Of a stretch of 64,000 nt of DNA, positions 43,373-55,737 are shown one piece after another. Under the pieces are notes generated by a model. That model made no database searches and was not told where the DNA came from. It saw only the letters and a list, made by a program, of their open reading frames with translations. The stretch comes from Microvelia longipes (lineage: Eukaryota; Arthropoda; Insecta; Hemiptera; Veliidae): assembly GCA_018340805.1 (NCBI GenBank), contig JACMZG010000008.1:28614869-28678868 (forward strand), in the 5' to 3' direction. Positions within the stretch are counted from its first letter, which is position 1; every line of letters starts with the position of its first letter. The position numbers were made by a program, and so were the translations under genes.

Positions 43373-44489
43373 GTAAGTCATGTCACGTAATATTTTATTA
43401 TTTTTCTGCTCAACAAATTTATAATTTTGTTGAGCTTTGATAAATAAAAATTCGCTCATAGCATTGTAATATTTTATGCGTTAATAGAGTGTTAAATTAA
43501 CTCTTTACCTTTATCTATTTAATATTTAACTTATAAAAGGTATTATTTCGCAATTAGTACTTAAGCATGCTGTGCGGTTAAGTTTTTAATTAAAGGTTTA
43601 CAAAACTACAAGAGGGTTGAAAAATTATTGCAATTAAAAACATCGTTTTATACATTTAGATGAGATTAATTTAAAATTGAAATGGAACTGAAGTCAAAAG
43701 TTAAATTAAAATTGATTTTAAGATGATTGTTAAGTAGATGTAAAGACGAGGGGTGACACGTGACTGAAGAAAATAAGGACTAGAGGGTGGAAATAGAGGT
43801 TATATTATAATGTCATTTCCATTGGCTCTTATAACTGCGGGAAGGTCTGAACCAATCCTAATTAATAATAATAGTGCTGGTGTTGTAATAGAGGGGTGTG
43901 ATTTGTCAGTGAGGGTGAGTTGGAATCCTACAGGTGGTATTCCACTTCTCTCGTGCTTTTTCTACGCTGCGGCTCCGCTCAGACACAAGAAAAACTTTTA
44001 TCCTTATTGTATTCAACTTATTCCTTAGTAATCCTCTATATGAGGGTGCCCACATATGTATAATATTACTTACTTATTTTATTATCGAACTTGTAACCCT
44101 CTTTACTGCATTGAATCAAAATGGGGTAGCTTAAAAATTTGATTTCTTTTCACTATTGAGTTTTTTTAACTCTAAAATATTAGAACGGTTACAGGGATTT
44201 TACTAAAATATTTTTGCGTTATATAATTATACAAAGATTTGGAATAATTTTTTTTTTTCTAAAAAATATTATTTTTCTTTCATTTAATTTGTGAAATATG
44301 GTAATTAACTTTACCATTTCATTTATAAAAACTCATAAACCTCTAGAACTTTTCTGAAATACGGCTGCGTTCTTTCAAAACGTAAAAAGTATTTAAAAAA
44401 TTTCAAATATATTTATAGCTCTGTATTATTTTTTTTTTACATTTTTCGTAAATATTATTGACCCTTTATATTGTTGACATAATATTTAA
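43373..44489. other. No gene seen
   Basis: Frames 43810-44028 and 43934-44134 overlap in a somewhat GC-richer part with GTGAGGGTGAGTTGG, but have no recognisable content. The remainder is AT-rich. Confidence 0.4.
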
Positions 44490-44492
44490 ATA

Positions 44493-44558
<66 letters not shown>
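44490..44558. repeat. (TA)n microsatellite
   Basis: About 33 TA units with one TAATA shift, then CATATGTATATG and (TG)4. Confidence 0.95.
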
Positions 44559-44569
44559 CATATGTATAT

Positions 44570-47500
44570 GTGTGTGTGTAGTATGAATGAGGTTATTCTA
44601 TAACAAGGAATAATAATAATTAATTAGAGAAATAATATGACGAATCTAAGAATAAATAAGTGCTAGATGCTATAAGTACAAGTAAAGAGCCCTTGCAATA
44701 ACGTTGTGTTTTATCACCTCGTTTGTCTTTTTTATTTTTATCACGCAAGTTTTTCTAACCCTTTCATTTATCTAACTTAACTTTGCCACCCTTTCATTGT
44801 TTTTCATTTCCTTATTCATTATCATATTGTAGTTTTCGATTACATAGTGTTTAATCATTATCTAATTATCTAATTGATTATATAACCCTCATAGGAGTAT
44901 AATCAATGAAATAATAGTACTTCAGTGTTAAAGCCCCTATCACTTTATCATCCCTTTACTTGTATAGTGGTCAAATCAATACTGAAACAAAAAGAAATAG
45001 TTTGAACTAAAAACTTTAAAATTTAATTAAAAATAGGAGTTTTAAGGATAACATTGCAGATGCATATATTATTAGCTAATCCGCAAATACTCCCACTTTT
45101 CTTACCAATAATAGTAACTTTTTTTATATTGTGTACTAAATAATAATTTTTGTACTTTAATTTGAATTGTTTTAAAAAATATTTTTAGAAGGGTCTATTG
45201 TGCAGTGAAGATTTAAAAACTTTTCTTATTGAAAATGCACTTTCATTGATAAAGTGCCTTTTTAGGTTTATTACATGGTTAGGAAGATAAAAATGTCTCT
45301 CCGAGATAAAATTTTTATTATAGATAATATACTTTTAAGGGTCAAATAAGACACTTAATAGCTTAAAATCTCAACAGGTATAGATTGTTGTTTCGCTCTA
45401 TGGCGTGATATTATTGCTATAAATATTAAATAAACCAAAATCGTATTTTTCCTCTGAAATTTTATTCACGGAGTTTACTTACTCTAAAGACCCAAGTGTT
45501 GATGTACACATTAGACGATTGTAGCTAAAGTTTATTATTGGTATGAAAGATGTATACTTTTAACAGCTTTTCAAAACTATCTAAGTATAAATAGAATTCA
45601 AATATTATTAATCCATCGATCTTTTGAAATAGATAAATTAAGTTTTAAGGCATTTTTAAAGGAAAAGACTAATACGTCGTAATAATCTGTCTTTTAAATA
45701 TTGTAAATTCATTAAAATAAAATAACCTGTTAGGGGTTCCCTTATTATAAAATAAAATATTTATTTTTAACTTATTTTTTATTTACAACTATATAAATAT
45801 ATTTCTTAAATAATTTTGTGCTTTTGTAAAAGTACATGTTTTTTAATCCTGGTTTAGAGCTAAAATCGATTAATGTTATAAGCTGAAAGTTTGAATCTTT
45901 ATTGCATTAAGGGTATAAAGATTAAAGTAAACAGATAAAAAATAAATAGGCTTACTTGTGTAAATTAATTAAGAAAAGTTATAATATGGGTTATAAGAAG
46001 GTTACTAGAGTAAAGATGCAGATATTATGTTAAGGTAGGTCTTGATAGAATCAACAACTCCCTGGTTATAATAAAAGAGAAAAGAAAAGAAGATACCAAC
46101 ACAGCCTCTATGATTTAATTCCAAGTGACTAAACAAAGTTATATTTGTGTAACTTTTGGCTGGGTTGCTGCCCCCGCAGTGCCCCCCTGCTGAGATCAAT
46201 GCTTCACCCTGCTTCAACCTGTTGCATTGCAAAACCTCTCCCCTCTGACTCTCTGCCAAACTTCTTACTCTGGCAACAGAAACTTACCCCCACTTTCTTC
46301 TATAGCATCGATTTGCCAAACTCTCGTGACTTCTCATTTTCAAAAAAAAACCGTTCCTTGCTCTTCTCTTCCTCTTTTACAGGATATTTAAAATGAAAAA
46401 CAGTTGGCCCACTTATAATACAATGAGGTAATGGTTACAAATTGAAGAATCCTCCAATTCCTTTTTCCTCTTTTTAATATTTCCTATTTTGGCAAAACCA
46501 AATGGCTATGATAAAGATATCTATTTTGTTTGACGCTTCTTTCTATTTAAACTTAATTTTAAACTACGAATTAACTAGCATTGCGTTTTAAATCAATGTA
46601 TTTACACACAGACTCACCAACACACATATTTATATTTATATATTTTAAATATATATTGAAAAATATTTTTGAATTAAGAGAGGCCCCTGAATTAGACCCA
46701 CTTCCGTCATCCAAACATCCTCGTAAGAGTAATTTTGATGCGTTTATAATTTTTTATGTCATCGCTACCCAAAATATAGATAACAAAATTGTGCGTGAAA
46801 TATTGGACGTTATGTTTGTTATCAGTGTTTGTACTGCACTAGAAAAATCGGTCAGGGTAGAGGTCATATCCCAAGGTCTATTCTGTTTAAATACAATGGA
46901 AGATCTATGACCTGAAATAATACAGATTCACATACGCGACATTACATTCGTAATGAGGTGTTAATGAACTACATTATTACTTAAAAATAATATTCAACCG
47001 CATAAATAATGTTTATGAATTGAATCAGTTAGATGCTAAAACTTACAATTGAAAATTTACAAAACATTTGATCTTAGTAGTAAAAAATATATTTTTAAAT
47101 GTCACGAAAAAACAGTAATATTTTTCATGTTATTTTAATTTATACTTAAACCATTCTTTGGTACCACTCCTTTGCAGTCTGTGTTAGTAAGCTTAAAAAA
47201 TAATTTTCTATTCTTAGAAAAAGTATTGCTATCTATGGCCTGAACCTTTACGTTATCGCAGTCTGTCTTCTATCCAAGTGGCCTATGCTTTACAGTGGCG
47301 TCTACATGGGTTGCTATATGCATAGTCTATGTATATCAGGTGTTAGAGGACACTGAAGGGGAATATCACTCGGCCTTGAGCTGATTCCCAGTCAAACCCA
47401 GCCTCTACCTTTACTCATAGCAAGTATCAATAATACTATCAGCAGCGTATAGTATACATTTTACTTCGTACAATATTCAGTACCAAAAAGTATGTTGTTT

Positions 47501-47810
47501 AAGAAAATATTGAGAGAAGATATTTTCTTATTTGAATCTATAGTAGATTACAAATTGTTTTAATATAACCAGACTGCATATATATTATAGTAAAATAATA
47601 ATAGAATGAGAAATTTTATAGAATGAGTTTGTTGAAGTATAGTGTACTAAAAAGCTAAATAGTTTACAAAAAATACTACCTAACTACCATTCAGATCAAC
47701 TTCTCTGAAACCTCTAACTCGTTGCGTCCTTTCAAATTATTTACATATTTAGAAATCAATTTTAAAGTGAATTAATATTATTGTAATATTATATTAATAA
47801 TATAGTAGCA
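44570..47810. other. No gene supported; two weak frames noted
   Basis: About 3.2 kb. 46140-46390 is pyrimidine-rich and ends in TCTTCCTCTTTTACAG, a good acceptor sequence, but no convincing exon follows. The frame 46581-46910 (109 codons, ...LREAPELDPLPSSKHPRKS...) and a frame at 47215-47360 (IYGLNLYVIAVCLLSKWP) look coding-like over short spans. Neither has a known domain or good splice sites. Confidence 0.3.
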
Positions 47811-47904
47811 AATGAAGATATTTTCTTCATTTTTTTTTTATATTATTGTGTATTCATTTTTTTTCTCTTTTTTAGCTTTTTAGTTTGTATTATATTATTG
47901 ACGA

Positions 47905-47951
<47 letters not shown>

Positions 47952-48076
47952 ATATATCCAAGTGTGCCAACTAAATTGTCTACCATGTAGATGGTAGACA
48001 ATTCTTCATTCTTCATGTTTTTATATTATTGTGTATTCATTTTTTCTCTCTTTTTAGTTTGTATTATATTGTTGAC

Positions 48077-48140
<64 letters not shown>

Positions 48141-48178
48141 CTAAGTGTGCCAACTAAATTGTCTACCATGTAGATGGC
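47811..48178. repeat. Tandem duplication of a (TA)n-containing unit
   Basis: Two units of about 170-190 bp. Each has TTTATATTATTGTGTATTCA, CTCTTTTTAGTTTGTATTAT, TTGACGAAT, a (TA)n run (47910-47956 and 48079-48138), and AAGTGTGCCAACTAAATTGT, CTACCATGTAGATGG. The junction is near 47998. Confidence 0.88.
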
Positions 48179-50180
48179 TAAACAAACATAATACTAGTTT
48201 GTTTCTATTATAGTCTATCTGTTCCTTTTATCTCACCATTCTGATCTGTCTTTTTTGAGGATAAAGAGGATCTCGCATTATGACAACCGTGGTTTCGTTT
48301 CCACTATTAAAATTAATTTCATGAGCAAAACGCGACGGATAATGTTGACGCGAAGCTGGCACTGAAACTAAAAATATACACTGGCATTGTTTTCATGCAA
48401 ATCACGTTTAGAAATCAAAACCTTATATCAAGATGCAATTTTTTTTCAGCTAAATCTTTTTGTAATTTTTACTTTATTTGAGTACTTTGCTAAGTTTGCG
48501 CAGTAATAGGTAGTAGGCTCTAACAAACTATAAATGTCAAATTTTTACTCTATTACTATTACTTAAACAATATTAAGGATGTTGTTTACTTTGATATATA
48601 AGCTCACTCTTGTACGTTATATGTACCCAGTGGAACATGTCAGATGCTTACAATCCTTATAAGAGCGCAGGTCTTAAATTTTAGAGGCAAACTTACCTCT
48701 GAATGGTTTTCCATTGTTTATTGCTTGAGAAGGTTATAAACACGCTTAAATTCTCACTCACTGAAGTGGCTAAGTATAGTCCAAAATTTAAAATTAAATT
48801 AGCCCAAATGACTTAACAAGCACCACAAATGTAACAATCACGAGAAGCGCAGAAGAAAGTTGAGAAGCAAACTCAACATCTTGCTACATAACCTGCGATT
48901 GACGCCTTTTTTCATTATAACTATGGGGAAGGTAAGATTGTTCCTATTTCTCTATCTCATACAACTTCCATGGGGCCAGAAATGTTCCTTAATGCGTCAT
49001 CCCCTTTATTCAAGATCTTTGGTGAATAGGATATTTCTTCATTTCCTTAACATTTACTTTACAAACGCTATCTTTTGTTTTTGCATTTACCTGATACCTT
49101 TTCCTAAATTCTTATAATCAGGCTCATCTAAAATAAATGTGTAACATAATAAGAATACATATAGTTGTATTGTATTGGATTTGCTTATGTTGGAATAATT
49201 CAATCCTTCTTGGTCATGCTAGTTTGGCATAGACAATGAAACTTGCCTTCTTCACACCGGATATAATACTTTCACCCTTTAATAGCCATGACCTCCTATA
49301 TTAAAAACAGCTTATTATGAATAAGAGCTTTTTGGATGATTTTAATTTTCATTGATTAACCCATCTAGAGAGTTTAGGTTTAATTTGTTGGCTATTTAAT
49401 AACTGTGTTCCTTTTTGTTTCTTTAAAAAAATCTATCAACAATATATATTAGATAAAAAGTAAAAATAAAATATTGCTACGGATTGTGGTCATTGTGCTT
49501 AAAAATTACATTATTGTGTAAGTTACACGATAAATTTGGTACTTACTTATTACATTCCATGCAATATAATCCAAACATTTGCTTCCCTCTCTTATATAAT
49601 AGAAGGGAAAAGCATTGTATTTTTTAAAAAAAATACTCCCTCTTTTTCATTAAATGTCCACGTTTCAGCATATCAAGTCTACAAAAACAAAACAGAATTT
49701 GACGTATACATGTACAAGTGGATGTATAATTATTTCCTTGTGGATAATATAAAAGCCTTTTCGCATAAAACTGATTCAAACGAATATTCACACAAAAATA
49801 AAACCCATATAAGAGAAAATAAGAGTGATGAAAAAATAAATTAAATAATTAAAAAAACAAAAATGATTTAAGGGGTTAGTTTGTGCAAGCACAGTTCTTG
49901 AAGTATTTAAATTTGATATTTATAGTTTGTCTTTGTTTTACAAACCAGGTATAGGATTAGTTCCATGTTTGGCACATTGATTATAGCGAATTTCCAAAGA
50001 AAATATAGGCTTACGAGATAAAGTACATGAAGCGGAGAAAGTTGAATTATTTAGGTCTATTTGTGTCCTATCCGGAAAATAATTATTCATGACGTCATAA
50101 TGGCTCTGATAGAATTTTGAAATTCATAAAAAGCAGATAAAAGATTCGATCGAATTATTTAGACATATATTATAAGACCA
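48179..50180. other. No gene supported
   Basis: AT-rich. The frame 49536-49844 (102 codons) has AT-driven composition and no recognisable motif; 48860-49117 likewise. Nothing else seen. Confidence 0.35.
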
Positions 50181-50290
50181 ATATATGTGCAAAGTTTCAT
50201 CTCATTATTATCATGAGTTCAATTGTTATCGAATAAATTCGCTACCGTTTCAGAGGTCCCTAATGACAAATAAATACGTTTCGCGCGACT

Positions 50291-50291
<1 letters not shown>

Positions 50292-50375
<84 letters not shown>

Positions 50376-50376
50376 T
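50292..50376. repeat. (TA)n microsatellite
   Basis: About 40 TA units with TAATA and ATTATA shifts. It forms the 3' side of the tRNA-like repeat that follows, read on the minus strand. Confidence 0.95.
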
Positions 50377-50510
50377 TCTGGACACTTTCTTGTAAACACT
50401 CTATCTTTCGATTGGACTATTCTTCTTTAATCAAACTTGGTACAAAAATCATCCTTCGGGAGGACACGAACCCTAATTTTTTGAATCAGGAAATTATAAA
50501 AAAAAGCAGC
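50377..50510 (-). repeat. tRNA-like repeat with (TA)n tail
   Basis: On the minus strand GGGTTCGTGTCCTCCCGAAG (50456-50474) has a B box and continues GATGATTTTTGTACCAAGTT, TGATTAAAGAAGAATAGTCC, and TTTACAAGAAAGTGTCCAG into the (TA)n array. This is the same order as at 14.0-14.25 kb (B box, AAGATTATTTTTTGTACAAA, then TA). The A box is not convincing here. Confidence 0.5.
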
Positions 50511-50624
50511 AAAATTTAGGGTAAATATTTTTCGGTTCATATTTATGACTTTTAAAACTCCTGTAACCTCTTTGTTTTGTATTTTTTTACAATTTAAGTT
50601 TATGATTTTCGCTTGTTTTTGGCA

Positions 50625-50790
50625 CTGTTGATGGCTATTTGCCGAAAGCCGGCTCTGTCAATTTATTTATTTTTAATAGATAACGTTTAGTAGAGAGACG
50701 TGGTTGTTGGTGTTATTTATCGTTAATATTCATCTTTTGAAGACGCTGAATCAAATGAAACCGGTCCGAAGTCAATACGACCACTCTAAG
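50625..50790 (+). repeat. Possible Penelope-type tail sequences (weak)
   Basis: TGTTGATGGCTATTTGCCGA followed by AAGCCGGCTCTG (50628 onward), and TGAAGACGCTGAATCAAATG followed by AAACCGGTCCGAAG (50739 onward), resemble CTGATGA-stem-GAAA tails of Penelope-like elements. The second also matches 18270-18320 (GGCGCTGAAGTAAATAAAAC). No coding sequence is attached. Confidence 0.3.
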
Positions 50791-50949
50791 TGATCAAAAA
50801 GTCGAAAAAGTCATTGTAAATTACCGGACACCAAAATTTAGGTCAATAAAAATAAATTTCAAGTAGGGTATCGTTTTCGTCGAAAAAACGGGGGTCAAAA
50901 CCAGAAAATAACACATTTCAAGTGGGGAGTGGTATTCCATTTTTTTTTT

Positions 50950-51290
50950 TTTTTTGGACCTGTGAGTTGAATGGCAGTGGTCTGGAGTTGAAACGAGCAC
51001 TCACACTCTGGGTACTTGGGTTCAAATCCTGGTATGGACGATCATTTTTTATCGTTGTTTTTGCATAAAATAAGTGAATAACTACAAAATAATTCTGGCG
51101 CGGTGGTCCGCATGTTGTGCGAATTTCCTTTGGATGCGTGTTTCCGTGCTTAACAACAATCCTGGTTTGAAAGATATTTTTTATAGTTTTTTACATTATA
51201 TAAGTTTACAACTACAAAATAATTCCGGCGCGGTGGTCCGCTGTCGAGCGAATTTCATTTAGAATGCGTGTTTCCGAGCTTAGCCAACCA
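50950..51290 (+). repeat. Tandem tRNA-like units, about 130-bp period
   Basis: Unit starts at about 50950, 51081 and 51211. The first has GGCAGTGGTCTGGAGTTGAA and TTGGGTTCAAATCCTGGTAT, resembling A and B boxes of a tRNA gene. The second and third carry AACTACAAAATAATTC, GGCGCGGTGGTCCGC, GCGAATTTC and GCGTGTTTCCG. All except the last contain AATCCTGGT followed by a T-rich stretch. I infer a short tandem of a tRNA-derived repeat with drifting sequence. Confidence 0.55.
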
Positions 51291-51297
51291 TTTCTTG

Positions 51298-51329
51298 CTT
51301 AGGTTCCGGTTCATGCTTTAGAACCTAAG
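51298..51329. other. 10-bp stem hairpin
   Basis: GCTTAGGTTC and GAACCTAAGC pair perfectly around a 12-base loop. Confidence 0.8.
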
Positions 51330-51353
51330 CTGTTATTCAATTGTCAAGCACTG

Positions 51354-51548
51354 CTCGTAACTTATTTTGTCTGTATCTTTCAAAGGAAATGCGCTAAAAC
51401 CTTTAAAGATATCTGACTAAGCTTAAAGATAAGTAACTAAGCTTTGCAAATAATAGTGCGTACTGCTAATTTTAGAGGCATAGTTTTGCATAATCAACTG
51501 GATAATTATGTGCATTTCCTTTGAAAAATACAGACAAAATGAGTTACT
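51354..51548. mobile_element. MITE-like element with 37-bp TIRs
   Basis: The left end GTAACTTATTTTGTCTGTAT CTTTCAAAGGAAATGCGC (two parts) and the right end, reverse-complemented GTAACTCATTTTGTCTGTAT TTTTCAAAGGAAATGCAC, match over about 34 of 38 positions. Total about 195 bp, no coding capacity. A diverged copy is at 17844-18040. Confidence 0.75.
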
Positions 51549-51605
51549 ATTAGTAACTCATTAGTTAGTTTGTAATAGTTAGTGATGAAGGGTACTATTC
51601 TGGAA

Positions 51606-51725
51606 CAGCACATAAGTTTGAGTAAGACTCATTTATGTGCTCTAGATATAGGTAAAAAAGTCTAACTCAAATGTAATAACGTTTGAGTTAGACTTATAAA
51701 TACATATAGCATCAGCACATAAATA
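51606..51725. other. Large imperfect hairpin with perfect 14-bp inner stem
   Basis: AAGTCTAACTCAAA (51658-51671) and TTTGAGTTAGACTT (51682-51695) pair perfectly over a 10-base loop. AGCACATAA on the outer left has its complement TTATGTGCT on the strand opposite 51714-51723, giving an outer stem. Confidence 0.75.
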
Positions 51726-51729
51726 TAGT

Positions 51730-52578
51730 AATATTTAAAAAAATTGCTTACTAAACCCTTTTAAAAATTTAATGTCTCGATGTATATTTGAATCGAAAAT
51801 TTAAATGTCTCAATATTTAAATTTACGCGTATTTGCTTGAATTTGTTTCTTCAACTGACCGCAATCATCTTTTTGCTGAAGATGCTTTTTGTTTAAAATG
51901 TATCTATTTTTAGGTTATAAATTTAGTTTTTAAGCGACAATCGCTTCCAGGTTAACTATTTTATTTTTGCTGACTCTTACATTGTAATTACTGCTGATGT
52001 AAAAATGTTACTAAAATTGGCCAATCTAATTTTAAACATACTTGTGAATAAATTTAATGACAAGATGCTGTTGGTTTGATTAAAAATATTGCATTTTAGC
52101 TATTTTTTAAATATTTTGTTTAATAAATAATTATTAATTTTTGTAATTCTAAATCTCGGTTGCTTTCGCTTTTTTAAGCCTTCAATATTGTTACGATTTT
52201 GAAGTATTTTTACTACAAGGGTATTATTAAGCGGCAGAGATGGTTTACATAATATTATTTCTATGAAAAAAAGATGTTTGTTATTTTTTGTTTATAAACA
52301 TCTATTTGAACTGATAGTTTTTTTCCTAATTGGACAAAAGAAGGTTTAAAACAGCTGGAAAACAATTAAATAACAGATAAATAAATCATAGTGTAATTGT
52401 ATTCAAACTGTTAAAATATAGGGACTGTCTTATTAAGTCATTAAAGTAAAGATCTTAAAGCTGTATAGTTTTACATTTATGTGATTTATTTTGTTAATGT
52501 AATAAATATGTTCTTAAATTTGGAACCAAGCTTTTTGTTAAAAAACAAATTTGCTTCGGTCTATTTGCCACTACATAC

Positions 52579-52584
<6 letters not shown>
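51730..52584. other. No gene seen
   Basis: AT-rich sequence without supported feature. Confidence 0.4.
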
Positions 52585-52662
<78 letters not shown>

Positions 52663-52684
52663 TATATGTATATAGTAATATATA

Positions 52685-52745
<61 letters not shown>
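52585..52745. repeat. Long (TA)n microsatellite, interrupted
   Basis: About 160 bases of TA with TAATA, GTATATAG and TTATA interruptions. Confidence 0.95.
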
Positions 52746-52749
<4 letters not shown>

Positions 52750-52845
52750 GTCCCTCTCCGTCAGACGAAGAACTTAGTTCGAAACGTTACCAAATTTCAT
52801 GTAAGTCTTTTCTAAGTGTTTTCTATTTAAAATTCTTTATATTCA

Positions 52846-52847
<2 letters not shown>
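52746..52847 (+). repeat. Penelope-type 3' tail sequence between two (TA)n arrays
   Basis: CAGACGAAGAACTTAGTTCG followed by AAACGTTACCAAATTTC shows the layout CAGACGA - short hairpin (GAAC TTA GTTC) - GAAACG. This is the same layout as the tail of the Penelope-like element at 62139-62166 (CTGATGA - GACTAA TTTT TTAGTC - GAAAG, opposite strand). I infer an orphan 3' tail. Confidence 0.45.

Positions 52848-52916
<69 letters not shown>
52848..52916. repeat. (TA)n microsatellite
   Basis: About 34 uninterrupted TA units. Confidence 0.95.
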
Positions 52917-52918
<2 letters not shown>

Positions 52919-53189
52919 TCTAATCTCATAATTCCTTTAAAATGCGCTAATTTTTGTTTCGAGATCAATACCTCGAAAATTGAGCTACTCGATAATGTTG
53001 CAGGTTTTCAAATATATTTAGTGGAGGCCTTTGTACCATAAGCACAATGTACTCACTAAATATGCAATACATTAATGAAATATATTGCTTGGATTCTTAT
53101 GAATGATTAAAATTGATAAAAACTATACCGAATGAGGCTGGTTTCTAAGGCTAAGTTTTGTAGTATTTTATTACTAATGACTGCTATTT

Positions 53190-54075
53190 TAGAAAGTTTT
53201 AATTGAATTGTCGCTTTGCTCGTCCTCAGAATATACAAGTCGTTAATTTTATACTGCAACACGGCTTCGGATTCGCTTCGCTCGTCCTCAGATAGTAAAT
53301 ACATTCGTTTCATTTCCAGTGGTCATCCATCCTGTCACTCACCACACATGATGCTGCTTAACTTTTATGATCCATCATAAAACATGGATTACTTGTGGTA
53401 TTAAAACAAAACTTAGAATTCTACTCATTACGTAAATGTATACAATTGTACTGCATTTCAACCTAATTAGATTATTTGCCGATTTATTTTATTTATTTTT
53501 TTTTTAAAGTATTTAAGTCATTTGAAAATAAAATGAACTAATGCTGATAATGAGATGAGAGCAAATGTAATAGTCTTATACTTGGCTACTTGCTCACCTA
53601 ACCTCAAATTAATCGCAATATTTTTTTGCGTTTATGATTTTTCAAAATTATTGCTGAGTCATAATTGACGTTATAAAAAATATATTTTCGGGTAGCACAA
53701 CTACAGCTTTAGATTGATTTTTGTACAAAGTTTCAACTCCTTAGCATAAATACACTAGGAGCTACGATGATAACAGACACACATGCAGACAAACAACTTT
53801 GTGAAAACCACTTAAGAGGCTTTAAAAACCCTGAAATAGATGTTTCCAGTGTCATCCCGGTTTCGGATTTTTTTGCAAACACAATACTTTTCTATATACC
53901 TACGGTATAAAGGAGGAAAATAAAAATTTAATAGAATATTTAGTTTTCTATTTCTTGCCAAATATAATTTTAAAGTTAATATTCGGCGGATCTAGTGAGA
54001 AAAATCATAAGAAAAGCAAGCAACAAGTGAAATGTTTTACTGCATCTTAAGAATCTAAAACGCCAATTAAAAGCA
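53190..54075 (-). repeat. Composite 5S-like repeat, longest copy
   Basis: CGCTTTGCTCGTCCTCAGAA and TCGCTTCGCTCGTCCTCAGA (53212-53292), 5S-like block at 53316-53369 (minus strand AGTTAAGCAGCATCATGTGT, GGTGAGTGACAGGATGGATG, ACCACTGG), body with GACACACATGCAGACAAAC, CACTTAAGAGGCTTTAAAAA, TCATCCCGGTTTCGGATTTT, then TACCTACGGTATAAAGGAGG (53899-53918), and a further 150 bp shared with 40905-41030. Frame 53313-53107 over the left part is accidental. Confidence 0.75.
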
Positions 54076-55737
54076 TGCACTTTATCACAAATTATATCTT
54101 TTTTATGCGATTGCTCAGACATTCAAAATGCCCAACACAACATGATAAAGTTTTGTATTCCCAAAAAAGAATCCTAGGTTTGAATAATTTAAGTCCCAAA
54201 TGAAGAGTGGGGATTTCGGTCTATCAAAAACTTTTAGGATCATTAGATGCCAAAACGTGAATTATAGGCAAAAAGATGCTTTTGCTGCTGTTATAGTAAA
54301 TTTTCATCATGATAATGATGCTTTTAAAGTATTTTTTAGTAGTGATAGTAAAAAAAATTACCCATAGGAATATTTGGTAGAATTTTATGTTCAAATTTTA
54401 TCTTTATGTACATTCGTCTTTTATTTACCATATAATAGATTTTTAATTTAAATTGTTGTTAGATTATGTAATATTTATTATTGATTTTCCTGTTGCTAAG
54501 ATACAGGGTGGGATTGTCTAAGACAGGGTTAGTTTGCCCCTGCTACCAGGGTTTCTGCCCCCACGTGGTCCGCTGCCCTCAGCCCTCTTGGGTTACCAGG
54601 TAAAGTGTTAGAGGGCTAAATCAATGCAAAGGTATAAGGAGAGGCTAGAAAGAGAAAACACAATAGTAAAATTTCAGTTGTGAGACAGAGTGATAAAACA
54701 AGAGTGAGATAACTTATTTTCGTTATGTAGAGTGAGGCTAGAGTGAGGGAGAAGGTATAGATTTCGTGGAATTTAGTTTGAGAGGATGAAAACTTGTAGG
54801 GTTCAAAAAGGAGCCTGCTTTTTTCCTTCAAGTGCGAATGAGAAAGACATAATCGAGCAAAAAAATATAAAAAAAGAGAATTTTTATTGGAGGTTTTATA
54901 CGGGTAAGACTGAGATGAAAATACTGAAAAGTTTCTCAAAGAGTGAGTGAGATTGCAGTGTGGAGGAGGGGAGAGGGGAAGCTTATTGATTGCGACACCC
55001 CCACCTCTACTTTACCAGCTCCGACAAGCCGATGCGGAGAGAAACCCCCCCCCCCCATCTCATTCTCACATTCACACAAATTTAAACACACACTGCAACG
55101 TAGTCTTGAGACATTGGCAAAGGAAGGGGAACTCGGAGGCTAATTGTTATCTAACTCCCCTGAGAAGTACCCATTCCCCTTCATCTCTATCATCTCATCC
55201 CTTATCACTGCTGCCAACATACCGTACCAAAAACTTTCTTCGAGACCTTGACATATTAACACTTGAATCAGTGCTGCACTTATAAACAATAGTTAAAATA
55301 AGTTTTTATCTATTCTAAAGCTATTAAAATTGATTAAAAATAATATAAAGCTTTTTAATTTGGAAATAACTTATCTAATTAATTAATTGTATTTATCCTT
55401 AAAACGATATGAAACGCATATCAGACTTCACGTTATATTCTTAGCATTGTAAAAGTTCTGCGGGTTTTGACAGTACTTATGCTATGTTTAAGAAGTAGAA
55501 ATTATGTAACAATTAGAAATTGGTATAACTTACACTTAACTTGTGTACGTGGACCAAGTATACATCTAGCTTTGTCCTTCCCTTCCGTTGTTCTCAAATA
55601 AGTCAACCTTAGTCAAATGACTTTTGTCAAAATAATGGGGAGACTTCTTAATGTACAGAAGTCATCATTTTGTTTCAAGATTGAAACAAAGCTCTTAACT
55701 TGGTAACACTTGCAATGACCTTGAAACACATAGAGAC
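54076..55737. other. No gene supported
   Basis: 54500-54610 and 54940-55270 are GC-richer, with a C-run at 55046-55057. Frames 54943-55143, 54947-55285 and 54939-54616 overlap each other on both strands and show no domain. A short AAAGTGTTAG/GGTAAAG donor-like site at 54600 has no matching exon. Confidence 0.35.

Noticed and set aside
43810..44134. Two frames in a GC-richer part with a GTGAGT-like donor
   Set aside because: No acceptor, no family, frames overlap each other.
46581..46910. 109-codon frame as a host gene
   Set aside because: The second half looks coding-like, but the N-terminal part is AT-driven, splice sites are missing and I recognise no domain. Kept only as a note.
49536..49844. 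102-codon frame as a host gene
   Set aside because: Composition is that of the AT-rich surroundings; no motif or splice context.
54943..55285. Two overlapping plus frames in a GC-richer region
   Set aside because: They are open in different frames over the same bases and show only low-complexity Pro/Ser/His content.
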